Shown one piece after another: positions 27,701 through 36,411 of a stretch of 64,000 bases of DNA. The DNA comes from Flavobacteriales bacterium. GTDB lineage: Bacteria; Bacteroidota; Bacteroidia; CAIKAF01. The first letter of the stretch is position 1; each line of letters starts with the position of its first letter. Location of the stretch: positions 1 through 64,000 of the forward strand of contig JAGYKD010000002.1 of NCBI GenBank assembly GCA_018401695.1, given 5' to 3'. The position numbers and the translations under genes were made by a program. Below the pieces are notes generated by a model, which was given only the letters and a program-made list of their open reading frames with translations, was not told the origin of the DNA and did not search any database.

Positions 27701-28607
27701 CGCAGTTCCAACCGCCGCCGCCGCCGCCGCCGGCAACAATAACTCGGTTGTTAGTACCGGTTCCTCCAATGCGAATATCTGAAGCGCCACCACCGCCTTG
27801 GGCATAGGTGCTTGATGCATTGGTAGATGCACCGCCATTGTAGCCCCCTCCTGTGGAAGTGTTTGGCCAGCCACCTACACGTATATAAATGGTTTGCCCC
27901 GGAGTAACGGCTAGGTCGGCCAATACTTGTCCGCCAAAACCACCACGGTTTCCGTAATTGGTGTTGTTGCCTCCTTGGGCACCTTGAACATCGACAGAAA
28001 TACTAAATATCCCTGCAGGAACGGTCCAGGTTTGCTGACCTCCTGTATAATTAAAAGTAACCGTTTGGTTCGGGTTCAAGTTGTCCGTGGCCTCCAAATA
28101 ATAGGTGGTGGTTTGGGTCAATTGAACGTTAAGGCTACTTCCTTGGAAAATTGGGGATCCTCCGGTTGGCTGGCTGTACCAATTAAACGAGCCGGAAGAG
28201 CCAGAGGCAAGAAGTGTACCTTGGGTGCCGCACATTACAGAGTCGCCAATAGTAATGGGACTAGGTAGTGGATTGCTTTGCACAATGGCAGCCGCCCTTG
28301 GACTAACGCAGTTTGGGTTCGACAGGTTGTCAACCGCTTCTACGTAATAGGTTTGATTGGAGTACAGGGCAGGTGTGGTGTATGAAGCACCTGTGCCTAA
28401 CAATGCACCGCCAGTTGGTTGGTTGTACCACCGAAAAATTCCGGTGGATCCGTTGGCTGTTAAGGTAGCTCCCTGTCCGCAAGTTGCAGAAGAGCTTACC
28501 ACATTTGGAATAGGACATTGTGCCGAAAGTGATGGCACACCGCCCAAACTGCAGAAAGCCGCCCCAAAAAAAAGAACAGCCCCTGCTCGTCGTAGCAATT
28601 TAATCAT
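21774..28607 (-). CDS. Giant glycine-rich T9SS surface protein, paralog 1
   Basis: This 2277-residue secreted protein starts at the ATG at 28607 (MIKLLRRAGAVLF...SLSAQ). The frame runs open to a TTG/ATG-less extension at 28688, but that would coincide with the promoter. Order: signal peptide (1-31), two Ig-like modules (to 180), glycine-rich domains 1-3 (about 183-415, 505-738, 828-1065) alternating with Ig-like modules, and an ALK/LTK-like glycine-rich domain 4 (about 1193-1491: LTNCGAQGQFGPSQ, YWTVPFSGTYEFEVAGADG). Then come five GxWxGxG repeats (about 1498-1778), an Ig module, four PKD domains (about 1860-2185, WDFGNGNT) and a T9SS type-A tail (LSVYPNPF...TARVVRGQ). Cysteine pairs occur inside the glycine-rich domains. 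It is presumably anchored on the cell surface. Role unknown: adhesion or matrix is a guess. Confidence 0.9.
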   Translation of the reverse strand: MIKLLRRAGAVLFFGAAFCSLGGVPSLSAQCPIPNVVSSSATCGQGATLTANGSTGIFRWYNQPTGGALLGTGASYTTPALYSNQTYYVEAVDNLSNPNCVSPRAAAIVQSNPLPSPITIGDSVMCGTQGTLLASGSSGSFNWYSQPTGGSPIFQGSSLNVQLTQTTTYYLEATDNLNPNQTVTFNYTGGQQTWTVPAGIFSISVDVQGAQGGNNTNYGNRGGFGGQVLADLAVTPGQTIYIRVGGWPNTSTGGGYNGGASTNASSTYAQGGGGASDIRIGGTGTNNRVIVAGGGGGGGWNCGTDGSRGGAGGGLTGEAGYYCSSTNNTSYTGRGGSQNSGGAAGTNWCCPNSGTLANGGMGSYRGGGGGGGYYGGGGGSYGGGGGGSSYADPQAATNITHNQGVRTGHGTVNISYTSPFCVSARIPVTYQAGPVSNPSAQAVSGLCGDTLTATASGSTGFFEWFDAPTAGNSLGTNNSVTQNFITASDTIYLEAITDPNPSGSVTFNYTGGVQNWTVPSGVYAIDFDVAGAQGGSNSSNQGGLGGRVTGSLAVTPGQLIRIYVGQQPTGNTGGWNGGGNRYTFYQSGGSGGGASDLRVGGTSLNNRVVVAGGGGGAGWNCNGNAERGGAGGGSGTAQSGWYCNGNSTSYVGQGGQQNSGGSGATNGGAQAGSSGQGGNAAQSGCCGQAAGGGGGGWYGGGGGYYYGGGGGGSSYADPNLASNVTHAQGDRSGHGQVIISYVKNYCSSTRIPVPINVAPLSAPITQGDSVTCGTPVTLTATGVSSPIEWYDANSGGNLVATGPQISLPPVNGSDTFFVQTRSSITISGNHTFNYTGSPQTWTVPADVTQIQVDMYGAQGGGIYGNPGLGGRVQTTLNVTPGEVLNLYVGGQNSSAQGGWNGGGSATRGCYSVRGQGGGGASDIRSGGTALNDRVVVAGGGGGAGYDCSSGNHGGDGGGLTALAGSRCNSYADCYSGKGGSQTAGGQRGTCGAAGFDGTLGVGGDSYDCGYSGGGGGGYYGGGGGSSSFGGGGGGGSSYADANRAANTTHTQGTRNGNGQINISYSITKSCQSPRVPAPIWLDSLQAPVASGDTTFCGTGAAPLSVTGPQGVYTWYDTIGGTIANAGQNWTTPPLNAPQTYYVNYTVNGCPSKYDTAQVNAFPIPTAILSPVQGNYCQGSTPLNLGFVPPVLQGSITLTNCGAQGQFGPSQGDADNTYGPGVVSVQNGIQYWTVPFSGTYEFEVAGADGSHDGSGYGGGGRGAIMKGKTQLTAGTVLKILVGQQGKHGNSAGGGGGGSFVADGNNTPLIVAGGGGSSRSGATLNLNVMDAATGPCGKNGTGGNGGCGGNAAPFGNTGPGGAGFLTDGPQTSDTRAMCHKEVAFSFLNDGRGGRLLYSCGNAPNDLVLGGFGGGSASGWGGAAGGGGYSGGGAGTNGTNSGFGGGGGSYFDPSFFDVSTSNGQYDNLSTFNNGPVADLGSFNASNGYVIINYNIPQPSDTNGTWAGPGIVDSINGIFDAAQANIGTNYAVYTVSNNGCSFQDSVAINVVAGPDASITTPPASYCDYSSTDTLAALNSGGTWSGNGVIDANQGIFDPTAVAPGTYQVFHTIVDLVAGCTVTDSVQVVVNPTPDASVANPGTVCSADQPFNLSPTTPGGTWSGNGITNTSNGTFTPNANLIGTNTIVYSVTQNNCSNTDSSVVTVVTSPDATIANAPMQVCADASVVLLNAATSGGSWSGNGMANANSGLFDPQLAGTGTAQVIYQVNGSNNCSATDTVNIVVNPLPQVSVSPNTIQQACAGTPVTMSASGAVNYQWMNNGNPISGANQANYTTTNAGSYTVMGTDANGCGAATAPVQVNVLPNPSIFQINAPTVCEGQATAFTQNSGIGQGGVISTFQWDFGNGNTGSGFQTSETYANAGQYTVQLIATTPEGCADTATQQVTVHANPLVDSVLTSGVCFPTPISFDAYTSGAQAAGYQWNFGNGNTGIGQNVNHAYATPGVYYYDLTVTSIEGCATTFNGNVAVDAKPNADFLSTNGCTEQALNLVDVSTGNITDWNWNFAGQATDTLQAPSYSFSQPGTYLVTLQVSTANGCSDTYTQNVVVSQTPDASFYGTNTGVNSVQFTPFNPVNGANYQWTLGDGTASNDVSPLKNYTSAGNYIVCLTIEKNGCLSTTCDTIEAKDIFSFEGPDAAALELSVYPNPFTGPMVMSMQLDKAADVQAEILDISGRRLAMYDMGNLSAGRHDKTIETGHLGLATGMYLLRVSIDGEIYTARVVRGQ

Positions 28608-28656
28608 GAAACATAATTTAAGGGTGGTCAATAAGTGTACTAAGTCTATGTCATGG

Positions 28657-28688
28657 CTAAAGTATGAATTATATTTTTGTGAATGCAA
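28657..28688 (-). promoter_or_regulatory. Possible promoter of giant gene 1
   Basis: On the minus strand, TTG (28688-28686), 21-nt gap and TACTTTAG (28664-28657), one base off TAnnTTTG. It leaves a leader of about 45 nt before the ATG at 28607 and argues against a start at 28688. Confidence 0.4.
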
Positions 28689-29017
28689 GGTTTTTTAACA
28701 AACAGGACTTGAAATCTTTTATTGCCGGATGCGCTTTTTCCATTATTCTGATTTTACTCATTGTTTATTGTTGGGTAATCTTTGCAAGATTTGAGAGGTG
28801 GAGTGATGAAAAAAACATATACAAAATGGCATTTACCATTAAACTTCGGTGGGGCTTTAGCTTAAATTCCTTTTTTGTATTTAAGGTTGAGTCTTAATCT
28901 AAGTTTTGTTTTTCACTGGATTTTCCATGTCAAAACCGCGTTCTTATTTTTTTTGCGAGAACCGAAGGCGAAACGAATATTTTGAGCTTTTGACCTTCTA
29001 TACGTTGATGGCAAGCC
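28689..29017. other. AT-rich intergenic stretch without clear gene
   Basis: Region between giant genes 1 and 2. A 77-codon plus-strand frame (28664-28897) has one hydrophobic stretch but overlaps the giant gene's promoter and has no recognisable relative. I see no RNA gene. Confidence 0.5.
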
Positions 29018-29051
29018 AAAAAAAAAGCCCGGAAATTTCCGGGCTTTTTTT
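29018..29051 (-). terminator. Terminator of giant gene 2
   Basis: The palindrome gcccggaaatttccgggc is flanked by A and T runs (bidirectional), 20 nt beyond the stop codon of the minus-strand gene. Confidence 0.92.
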
Positions 29052-29070
29052 GATACTGGAATTGTTTAGG

Positions 29071-32000
29071 TTAATTGCCTTTGGTGATTCGGGTACTGAA
29101 CTCTTGATCGTTGATTTGAACCTTGAGCACATAAACTCCCGTTGCCAATCCAATGGATGATGTTTCCATGGGCAATTGGTGGTTACCTCCGGACAAGAGA
29201 CCAAAGTCGTGGTTTGTGATTAGCCTTCCGGAAATATCCCATAGAGAAACAACCACTTCGGATTCGTTGGGTAGATTAAGACCAACAAAGAACCGTTCAC
29301 TGAATGGGCTTGGGTAAGCCACCAGTTCCATTTCTTGGGCTGTTTGTCCTTCAAAAGAGGTAATGTCTCTAGCCTCAATTAATACACATTCTGTTGCAGG
29401 GCAATTATCGTTTTCAACAGTTAAGCAAACCTGGTAAGTTCCCGCAATGGCATACTGCTTGAGTGGGCTTATTTGGGTTGAGGTAGTTCCGTCACCAAAA
29501 TCCCACAAGTAGGTTGCTGTGCTCAATGGGTTGGTAGGTCCAAATTGCACTTGATTAACGCCAACATTGAGGCTTGTATAGTTTGCATCAGGTGCAGCTA
29601 CGATTTCCACCAAATCTGTTTTTGTATCGGTACATCCCTGTGCAGTAGTTACCGTAAGTGTAACTGGGAAGAAACCCGGTTGACCAAAGGTGAAGTTGGG
29701 GTTTTGGAGGGTATCTGTTCCCACTCCAAAATTCCAGTTCCAGTCGGTAATGTTGCCGTTGCTTACATCTGCAAAAGGTAGCGGTTGGTTTTGGCAACCT
29801 TTGTCGGCGAGGAAATCCGCAGTTGGCTCTTCTCCGATAGTTACATTTCCATTGAATGCAGCCACACAACCTTGGTCAGAAACCGTGTTTAAGGAGTAGT
29901 AGTAAATACCAGGGCTACTGTAGCCATGTACGACACTTTGCCCGTTGCCTGTAGCTCCATTTCCGAAGTCCCAGCTGTAGCTGCTCACGTTGGCTCCTGA
30001 AACAAAGGCCGCAAAATTAGCAGGGGTAGGGAAGCAGGCATTGGTAACGTTCACCGAATCCACCGTTGGGTTGGGGTGAATCACCAAGTTGGCCGTGGCC
30101 GTATCGGCGCATCCATCGGGGGTGCTTACCACCAATTGCACGGTGTAGTTTCCGGGGTTCGCATAGGTTTCGGAAGCCTGGAATCCGTTTCCTGAGTTTC
30201 CATTGCCGAAGTCCCAAGTGTAGTTGGTGATTACACCGCCTTGTCCAATGGTTGAGTTTTGGGTAAAGTCTACTTGTGCACCCTGGCAATCATCGTTGGC
30301 AAGGATTTGCGAGATGATTGGGTTGGGCTGTACGTTCACCTGAACCGCCGCGGTTTGGTTGGCACATCCGTTGGCGTCGGTACCTACCACGGTGTACGCA
30401 CCGGCGTTAGTAGCGCTCAGACTGGGCTGGTTGGCTCCGCTGATGGGGTTTCCGTTGTTGAACCACTGATAGTTGGTAGCTCCGGAGGCATTAAGGCTCA
30501 CATTGCCACCTGCACAAATGCTTTGTATTGCATTAGGACTTACAGCTACTTGGGGCAATGGGTTCACCACAATGCTCACGGTATCTATGTCAGCACAGTT
30601 GTTGCTGGCGGTTACTTGATAGATTACCTGAGCAGTACCGGTTCCTGCCAATTGGGGATCAAAGAGTCCCGAGTTGGGGTTTGCCATACCTGCGCCGCTC
30701 CAGGTTCCGCCGGAAGTGGTAGCGCTTAACAAAACGGAAGATGCATCGGCGCAAAGTTGCTGCGGCGCATTGGCGATAGAGGCATCGGGAGCAGCGCCCA
30801 CGGTTACCACAATAGAATCGGAACTGATGCAACCGTTTTGGGTCACGCTATACACCACGGTATTGTTGCCAATAAGATTGGGGTTGGGTGTAAAGGTACC
30901 GTTCGAAGTGTTGGTGATACCGCTTCCTGACCAAGTACCCCCAGGAGTAGCAGGAGCGAGGTTAAAGGCTTGGTCGGCGGAGCAAACGGTACCCGGGTTA
31001 GCCACGGAGGCATCGGGAGTTGGGTTTACAACCACCTGCACAGAATCGGTAACCGAGCAGCCAATAACGGTATCGTTGATGGTATGATATATTTGATAGG
31101 TACCGGGAGCAACAGCGGTTGGGTCAAAGATACCTTGACTGGCATCGATTACGCCGTTACCGGACCAAAGACCGCCGTTGTTGAGTGCGGCGAGGGTATC
31201 GGTGCTGCTGTAGTCGCAGTAGCTTGGTGGAGCGGTAGTAATGGAGGCGTCTGGGCCTGCAATTACATTAATGGCCACCGAGTCTTGGAAGATGCAACCA
31301 TTGTTGGATACGGTGTACACTGCATAGTTGGTACCAACATTGGCCTGGCTTGCGTCGAAGGTTCCATTGATGGAGTCAACGATGCCGGGTCCGGCCCAGG
31401 TGCCATTGGTGTCGGAGGGTTGTGGAATAAACCAGGTGATTTTTACATATCCATGTCCATTATGTGTTGCAGGGGTATTGACTTGGTTGGTTCCTGCATT
31501 GAAGGAGCCACCGCCCCCGCCAACACGGGCGCCACCGCCGCATCCACCGGAGCCACCACCTGAGTATCCTCCGCCTCCGCCACGATTGCCTCCTCCGCCG
31601 CCGAAGCCGCCGCCGTTGCTTCCTCCAACACCACCGGAAACAAAGGACTGACCGCCTTCAGGGCCTGAGCCGCTGCCGGTAAGACCACCGCCTCCACCTG
31701 AGCCGGAGCAGTTGTCCGGACCTCCGGCTCCGCCATTGGTACCACCATTGTTTATGGGTGCACCACTAAGCGATCCACTATTTCCGTTGTTGTTTATAGA
31801 GCCTCCCGATTGTGCCCAAGGTCCAGAAACACCTGCTCCTCCTCCTCCGGCGACAATTAGTGGATTGTTTTGAAGGTCGGTTACAAAGGTGCCGCCACCG
31901 CCACCCGAACTAATACCTTCCTGTCCCACAAGAATTTTGAGGACGGTTCCAGAAGTTACGTTGAAATCTCCACGCATAACAGCCCCAAGACCGCCATCGT

Positions 32001-35000
32001 TTTGACCTCCCCGAGCTCCTGCTGCTTCAATGGTTACCAAGCCTGTAACGGGAACGGTCCATTCTTGAATGCCAGAAGTTACGGTTACGATTCCAGGACC
32101 ATATGCGTTGTCTGCATCGTTTTGGTCTGGTCCGGTGCTTCCAGTTTTTCCGCAGTTTGAAAAGGTTAGGGAATCCGATAAGAGTGGTGGAACGAAACCT
32201 AAATCCACCAAGGAACCTCCTGGGCAGAAATTACCACTTACCGAAGACAAAGTTGCCGAAGGAAACGGAGTAGCTGCTACGCGTACGGTATCGTACTTAG
32301 AGGGGCAGCCGTTTACTGTGTAGTTCACGTAGTAGGTGATAGGGTTGGACAGGGTAGGAGTAGTCCAGTTTTGTCCTATGTTGGCGATATTTCCACTAAG
32401 GGTATCGTACCAAGTGTAGTTCCCTTGCGGACCAGTGACGGAGAGGCTGGCTGAACCAGAGCCACAGAAAGTGGTATCTCCGCTTGCCACAGGAGCTTGC
32501 AGTGAGTCGAGCCAAACCTCTGCGGGAACTCTTGGACTGGCGCAGACCAAGTTCACGTTATAAGATATGGAGATTTGTCCGTTTCCACTTTGGAATCCTT
32601 GGGTATGGGTAGTTGCTGTGGTAAGGTTTGGATCGGCGAAGTTTGATCCGCCGCCGCCACCGCCGCCATGCCAGCAGCAAGCACCACGTCCGCCGCCGCC
32701 ACCGTAGTAGCCGCCACCGCCGCCGCCACCGAAGTAGGAAGTGTTGTAGTAGTAAGCGTTACCTCCTTGGCCAAGGGCACCCGGCGTAGCTTGAGGCGCA
32801 CCAGGCCCCCCGGCGGTTTGTGATCCACCAGAGCCTACGTAGGTTGTATTGGGGCTATTGGCATTGAGTCCTGGGGCGCCGGTAAGTCCACCGCCGTCGC
32901 CTCCGTTGTACCCCGAGGAGCTGGATTGTCTTCCTGCGCCACCGCCACCGCCGGCCACTACCACGCGGTCAGCGAGCGCGGTTCCGTTGAGTCGAACGTC
33001 TGAAGCGCCACCACCACCGCGGGTTTCAGTGGTAGAAGAACTGAGTCCACCACCACCGTTCCAACCGCCGGTATTTGAGGTTGATTGTTCGCCCACGTAA
33101 ACGTGTAGGACATCTCCTGGCGTAACGTTAAGGCTGGTTTGTACCCTTCCTCCAAGACCACCTTGGTTCCAGGAGTTGGTTCCCCCTTGGGCCCCGCTGG
33201 CGTCGATTTGAATCTGAGAGACTCCGGCAGGTACGGTCCAGGTTTGAGGACTACCTGTGAAGTTGAAGGTTTGACTTCCGGAAAGGGTAATGGAAGTTTC
33301 GGTACCTACAAAAAAGGTATCGGAAGCAAGGACTGGGGGTAAGCTGAGTTGAGGTCCAAAGGCTAGGATGTTTCCTCCGGTAGGTGCATCGTACCAAGCA
33401 ATGGGGGTTGTTGATCCGGAAGCAGTAAGGGTTACGGGAGTTCCGCAAGTAGCGCTATCGCCTTGTGTAATGGGTGCAGAAAGAGGAGTAACGCTAATTG
33501 GGACAGGAATTCGGCTGCTGGAGCAGTATGCTTTTACAAACGAAATGGTGACTTGTCCGTGTCCGCTTCGGTCTCCTTGTGTATGGGATATGTTGGAAGC
33601 TAGGTTAGGGTCAGCCCAAGAGGAGCCACCACCGCCGGAGCCGCCGTCGTATCCGCCACCGCCGCCATAGTATCCACCGCCACCGCCACCGGGGTCGCTG
33701 CAGCAAGAAGTTGAAGCGTTTCCGCCGTTGCCTAGGGATCCGCTTTGAGCGTTGGAGCATGTGGCTCCAAGTCCACCGGCATTTTGTGAGCCGCCTGAGC
33801 CGGAGAAGCAGGTAGATGTGCTACCGCATCTTCTACCGCCTTCTGCAGTTCCGTTACCACCGCCGGCGCCACCGGGTTCGCTGTTTGTTCCGCAAGCATA
33901 GCCTGCGCCACCGCCAGCACCGGCAGCCACTACTCGATCGGCAAGGCTGGTACCACCGATTCGGATGTCGGAGCCACCGCCACCGCCGCGACCCCAAGTA
34001 TCCCAACCGTTGCCCCCGCCATTCCAACCACCGGTTTGGCTGGTGGGTTGTTGTCCTACATAGATGCGCAGGAGCTGTCCGGGAGTTACGGCAAGGTCAC
34101 CGGTAATGCGTCCGCCGTTGCCCCCTTGGCTCCATTGGTTGGAACCTCCCTGGGCCCCGGCCACGTCAAAGGAGACGGAGAAAACGCCCGCGGGTACGGT
34201 CCAGTTTTGGACACCACCGGTATAGTTGAAAGTAAGTGTACCGCTGGGGTTTGGATCCGTAATAGCTTCTACATAGAAGGTATCGGAATTGGTAACAAAG
34301 TTTTGGGTAATGTTGGCGTTGATGCCAAGGCTATTTCCTGCGGTGGGTGCATCGAACCACTCAAAGAAACCGGTAGAACCGGTAGCGGATAGCTGAATGG
34401 TATCTCCACAGTTCGCATTTATGGCTTGTGCGGAGGGGTTGGAAACAGGGCCAGCTTGGTAGGTAACAGGAATCCGTGCGCTAACGCAGAAAGGAGAGGT
34501 GTAGGTAATAGAAACAGTACCGTGTCCCGTGCGCACGTCTTGGTTGTGTGTTACATTGGTAGCGACTTGTGGGTCTGTATAGGAAGAGCCGCCTCCGCCG
34601 CCGCCGTAGGAAGAGCCGCCGCCGCCATAATAGCCGCCGCCGCCGCCGCCGCCATAAAAGCCGCCGTTTCCGCCTTGCAATAGAGATCCATTGGATGGGC
34701 AGCACCAGTTAGACCCTGCGGTACCTCCGGAGCTTTGGCTTCCGCCGCGTCCGGTCCAGGTAGTATTGTTTGTGCTGCTGCAGTAGTACCCTGCTTCACC
34801 GGTGAGTCCACCGCCTGCGCCGCCGCGTGAACCATCGGTTCCGCAGTTCCAGCCGCCGCCACCTCCGCCACCGGCGACAACGACGCGGTTATTGGTTCCG
34901 GTACCGCCAATTCGGATGTCGGAAGCACCACCTCCACCTCTGGCATAAGTCGAGCTTCCGGTGGCTGTACCGCCACCGTTGTATCCTCCGCTGGTACTTG

Positions 35001-35760
35001 TACCAGGCCATTGGCCTACGAAAATAAATATGGTTTGACCCGGTGTAACCGAGAGGTTAGCCAGGACTTGTCCACCAAATCCGCCTCTGTTTGGCCAGCT
35101 GGAGAAATCGTTGTTGGCGCCTTGGGCCCCTTGAACGTCTACCGATATAGAGAAAACTCCTGCGGGTACGGTCCATGATTGTTGTCCACCGGTATAGTTA
35201 AAGGTTACGGTTTGGGTAGGGTTTAAGTTATCGGTAGCCTCCACGTAGAATGTGGTGGTTTGGGTAAGCTGCACATTGTAGCTGCTGCCTTGGAATACTG
35301 GAGTACCACCGGTAGGTTGGGTGAACCAGTTAAAAGAACCGGAGGAACCGGAGGCGAGCAGGGTACCTTGTGTGCCGCACATAACGGAATCCCCAATGGT
35401 GATGGGGCTCGGCAAGGGGTTGCTTTGCACTATCGCCGCCGCTCTTGGGCTAATACAATTAGGGTTAGACAAATTGTCAACCGCTTCCACATAAAAGGTT
35501 TGGTTGCTGTAGAGTGCCGGGGTGGTGTAGCTTGCACCCGTGCCCAATAAGGTGCCGCCGGAGGCTTGATTGTACCAACGAAAAATGCCGGTAGAGCCTG
35601 AAGCGGTTAGGGTAGCTCCCTGGCCACAGGTGGCAGAGGAACTAAGCACCGAAGGAATGGGGCATTGGGATTGCCCGGTCAAAGGAATTGCTAATAAAAT
35701 TAGCAAGACCCTTAAGGACCTAAATAGGTCTGGGATAGCTTGGAGTAATCGCTCTCTCAT
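29071..35760 (-). CDS. Giant glycine-rich T9SS surface protein, paralog 2
   Basis: This 2229-residue protein has the same architecture as paralog 1: signal peptide (1-31, ...PLTGQSQ), Ig-like modules, and glycine-rich domains 1-3 (about nt 35215-34500, 34245-33535, 33295-32565). The ALK-like domain 4 (about 32180-31435: FSNCGKTGSTGPDQ, IQEWTVPVTG) is the shortest of the four and lacks the LTDGPQTSD part. GxWxGxG repeats, an Ig module, PKD domains and a tail starting LVAYPSPFSERF and ending TRITKGN follow. The tail reads YPSPF where the others have YPNPF. Long stretches are identical at DNA level to paralog 3, while domain 1, domain 4 and the last PKD/tail region differ, so it is a recombination mosaic. 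Function unknown. Confidence 0.9.
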   Translation of the reverse strand: MRERLLQAIPDLFRSLRVLLILLAIPLTGQSQCPIPSVLSSSATCGQGATLTASGSTGIFRWYNQASGGTLLGTGASYTTPALYSNQTFYVEAVDNLSNPNCISPRAAAIVQSNPLPSPITIGDSVMCGTQGTLLASGSSGSFNWFTQPTGGTPVFQGSSYNVQLTQTTTFYVEATDNLNPTQTVTFNYTGGQQSWTVPAGVFSISVDVQGAQGANNDFSSWPNRGGFGGQVLANLSVTPGQTIFIFVGQWPGTSTSGGYNGGGTATGSSTYARGGGGASDIRIGGTGTNNRVVVAGGGGGGGWNCGTDGSRGGAGGGLTGEAGYYCSSTNNTTWTGRGGSQSSGGTAGSNWCCPSNGSLLQGGNGGFYGGGGGGGYYGGGGSSYGGGGGGSSYTDPQVATNVTHNQDVRTGHGTVSITYTSPFCVSARIPVTYQAGPVSNPSAQAINANCGDTIQLSATGSTGFFEWFDAPTAGNSLGINANITQNFVTNSDTFYVEAITDPNPSGTLTFNYTGGVQNWTVPAGVFSVSFDVAGAQGGSNQWSQGGNGGRITGDLAVTPGQLLRIYVGQQPTSQTGGWNGGGNGWDTWGRGGGGGSDIRIGGTSLADRVVAAGAGGGAGYACGTNSEPGGAGGGNGTAEGGRRCGSTSTCFSGSGGSQNAGGLGATCSNAQSGSLGNGGNASTSCCSDPGGGGGGYYGGGGGYDGGSGGGGSSWADPNLASNISHTQGDRSGHGQVTISFVKAYCSSSRIPVPISVTPLSAPITQGDSATCGTPVTLTASGSTTPIAWYDAPTGGNILAFGPQLSLPPVLASDTFFVGTETSITLSGSQTFNFTGSPQTWTVPAGVSQIQIDASGAQGGTNSWNQGGLGGRVQTSLNVTPGDVLHVYVGEQSTSNTGGWNGGGGLSSSTTETRGGGGASDVRLNGTALADRVVVAGGGGGAGRQSSSSGYNGGDGGGLTGAPGLNANSPNTTYVGSGGSQTAGGPGAPQATPGALGQGGNAYYYNTSYFGGGGGGGYYGGGGGRGACCWHGGGGGGGSNFADPNLTTATTHTQGFQSGNGQISISYNVNLVCASPRVPAEVWLDSLQAPVASGDTTFCGSGSASLSVTGPQGNYTWYDTLSGNIANIGQNWTTPTLSNPITYYVNYTVNGCPSKYDTVRVAATPFPSATLSSVSGNFCPGGSLVDLGFVPPLLSDSLTFSNCGKTGSTGPDQNDADNAYGPGIVTVTSGIQEWTVPVTGLVTIEAAGARGGQNDGGLGAVMRGDFNVTSGTVLKILVGQEGISSGGGGGTFVTDLQNNPLIVAGGGGAGVSGPWAQSGGSINNNGNSGSLSGAPINNGGTNGGAGGPDNCSGSGGGGGLTGSGSGPEGGQSFVSGGVGGSNGGGFGGGGGNRGGGGGYSGGGSGGCGGGARVGGGGGSFNAGTNQVNTPATHNGHGYVKITWFIPQPSDTNGTWAGPGIVDSINGTFDASQANVGTNYAVYTVSNNGCIFQDSVAINVIAGPDASITTAPPSYCDYSSTDTLAALNNGGLWSGNGVIDASQGIFDPTAVAPGTYQIYHTINDTVIGCSVTDSVQVVVNPTPDASVANPGTVCSADQAFNLAPATPGGTWSGSGITNTSNGTFTPNPNLIGNNTVVYSVTQNGCISSDSIVVTVGAAPDASIANAPQQLCADASSVLLSATTSGGTWSGAGMANPNSGLFDPQLAGTGTAQVIYQVTASNNCADIDTVSIVVNPLPQVAVSPNAIQSICAGGNVSLNASGATNYQWFNNGNPISGANQPSLSATNAGAYTVVGTDANGCANQTAAVQVNVQPNPIISQILANDDCQGAQVDFTQNSTIGQGGVITNYTWDFGNGNSGNGFQASETYANPGNYTVQLVVSTPDGCADTATANLVIHPNPTVDSVNVTNACFPTPANFAAFVSGANVSSYSWDFGNGATGNGQSVVHGYSSPGIYYYSLNTVSDQGCVAAFNGNVTIGEEPTADFLADKGCQNQPLPFADVSNGNITDWNWNFGVGTDTLQNPNFTFGQPGFFPVTLTVTTAQGCTDTKTDLVEIVAAPDANYTSLNVGVNQVQFGPTNPLSTATYLWDFGDGTTSTQISPLKQYAIAGTYQVCLTVENDNCPATECVLIEARDITSFEGQTAQEMELVAYPSPFSERFFVGLNLPNESEVVVSLWDISGRLITNHDFGLLSGGNHQLPMETSSIGLATGVYVLKVQINDQEFSTRITKGN
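29843..30586. repeat. 744-bp near-identical block shared with 37380-38123
   Basis: Aligns without gap to 37380-38123 at a constant offset of 7537. By eye I find only two substitutions. It encodes an Ig module and two PKD domains of paralogs 2 and 3. Sequence on both sides is clearly diverged, so the edges look like recombination junctions. Confidence 0.88.
32451..34250. repeat. About 1800-bp near-identical block shared with 40072-41871
   Basis: Aligns to paralog 3 at a constant offset of 7621 with no net gap. It is mostly identical, with a few short clusters of changes (around 32785-32825, 33075-33125 and 33710-33760). It covers glycine-rich domains 2 and 3 and their Ig-like neighbours. Confidence 0.85.
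35256..35669. repeat. 414-bp identical block shared with 42871-43284
   Basis: I see no difference from 42871-43284 (offset 7615). It encodes the two N-terminal Ig-like modules. The signal peptide coding part beyond 35669 is unrelated. Confidence 0.88.
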
Positions 35761-36163
35761 AATCTCAGCTGTTAGGTATAGTTTGTTTATAGTTTATGAA
35801 GTTATTAAATGCAATCTATATGGCAAAAGTTTAATATTAGTTTTTGAATTTTGATTCGTTTAAGTTGTTGAAAAATAGATTAATAAAATTTATTATTTTT
35901 TTACGATAACTTTAAAAAGTATGGTTTAATAATAAAGTATACCAATGAATAGCCCATTTGAAAGACTTTGTGTGAGTCGGAAGTTTTTGGTTTAATCTGG
36001 TTTTTGCACTGCTTAGTTACTCAGAGATTCTTTTATCGGTCTGATGTGAAGTTGAGGTTCTTGCTTTTTGGTCCGCACCAAAGATTTTTTTTATGAAGTC
36101 CATTTTGGTGAAATTGGCGTAGGTCTGGGTCTTAGTTTGTGTTTTGCGGCTTTTTTAAGATTT
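35761..36163. other. AT-rich upstream region of giant gene 2
   Basis: No coding frame or RNA gene is recognised. The first 150 bases are strongly AT-rich and must hold the promoter of the minus-strand gene, but I find no clear TAnnTTTG box. Confidence 0.5.
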
Positions 36164-36334
36164 GAGACCGTTGACGCGTTGTGTTTTCAAGGTTTTTTAA
36201 TGCCGACCGTAGCGTCGGTGCGAATTAAGGCACGGGCAAATTGAAAGTCCGCAGTTTACTGATTGTAAATGAGGAACTTGAGATTTGGCCGTAACGCAAA
36301 GTCGCCGCAAGAATAGCAACGCATCAACGGTCTC
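36164..36334 (+). repeat. Family B element with terminal inverted repeats, copy B2
   Basis: The 171-bp complete copy. Ends GAGACCGTTGACGCGTTG and CAACGCATCAACGGTCTC are inverted repeats with one mismatch. Flanked on both sides by attt, a possible 4-bp target duplication. It is identical over 168 bp to B1 (10531-10698), in opposite orientation. Confidence 0.9.
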
Positions 36335-36411
36335 ATTTACCTAGAATATGAGTCCTTTGGGCCTACAGGGCGTATAGGTTCCTTTATCCTTGTCAAAGGT
36401 TTGGAAGATTT

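Noticed and set aside
24299-27874. Long Ala/Val/Pro/Arg-rich frames on both strands inside the glycine-rich genes
   Set aside because: They are antisense or shifted readings of GGN glycine codons; the real frame has a signal peptide, domains and a sorting tail.
28608-28688. N-terminal extension of giant protein 1 to 28688
   Set aside because: It would coincide with the promoter-like boxes and precede a complete signal peptide starting at 28607.
28664-28897. 77-codon plus-strand frame with one hydrophobic stretch
   Set aside because: Overlaps the promoter region of the giant gene, with no relative recognised and no promoter.
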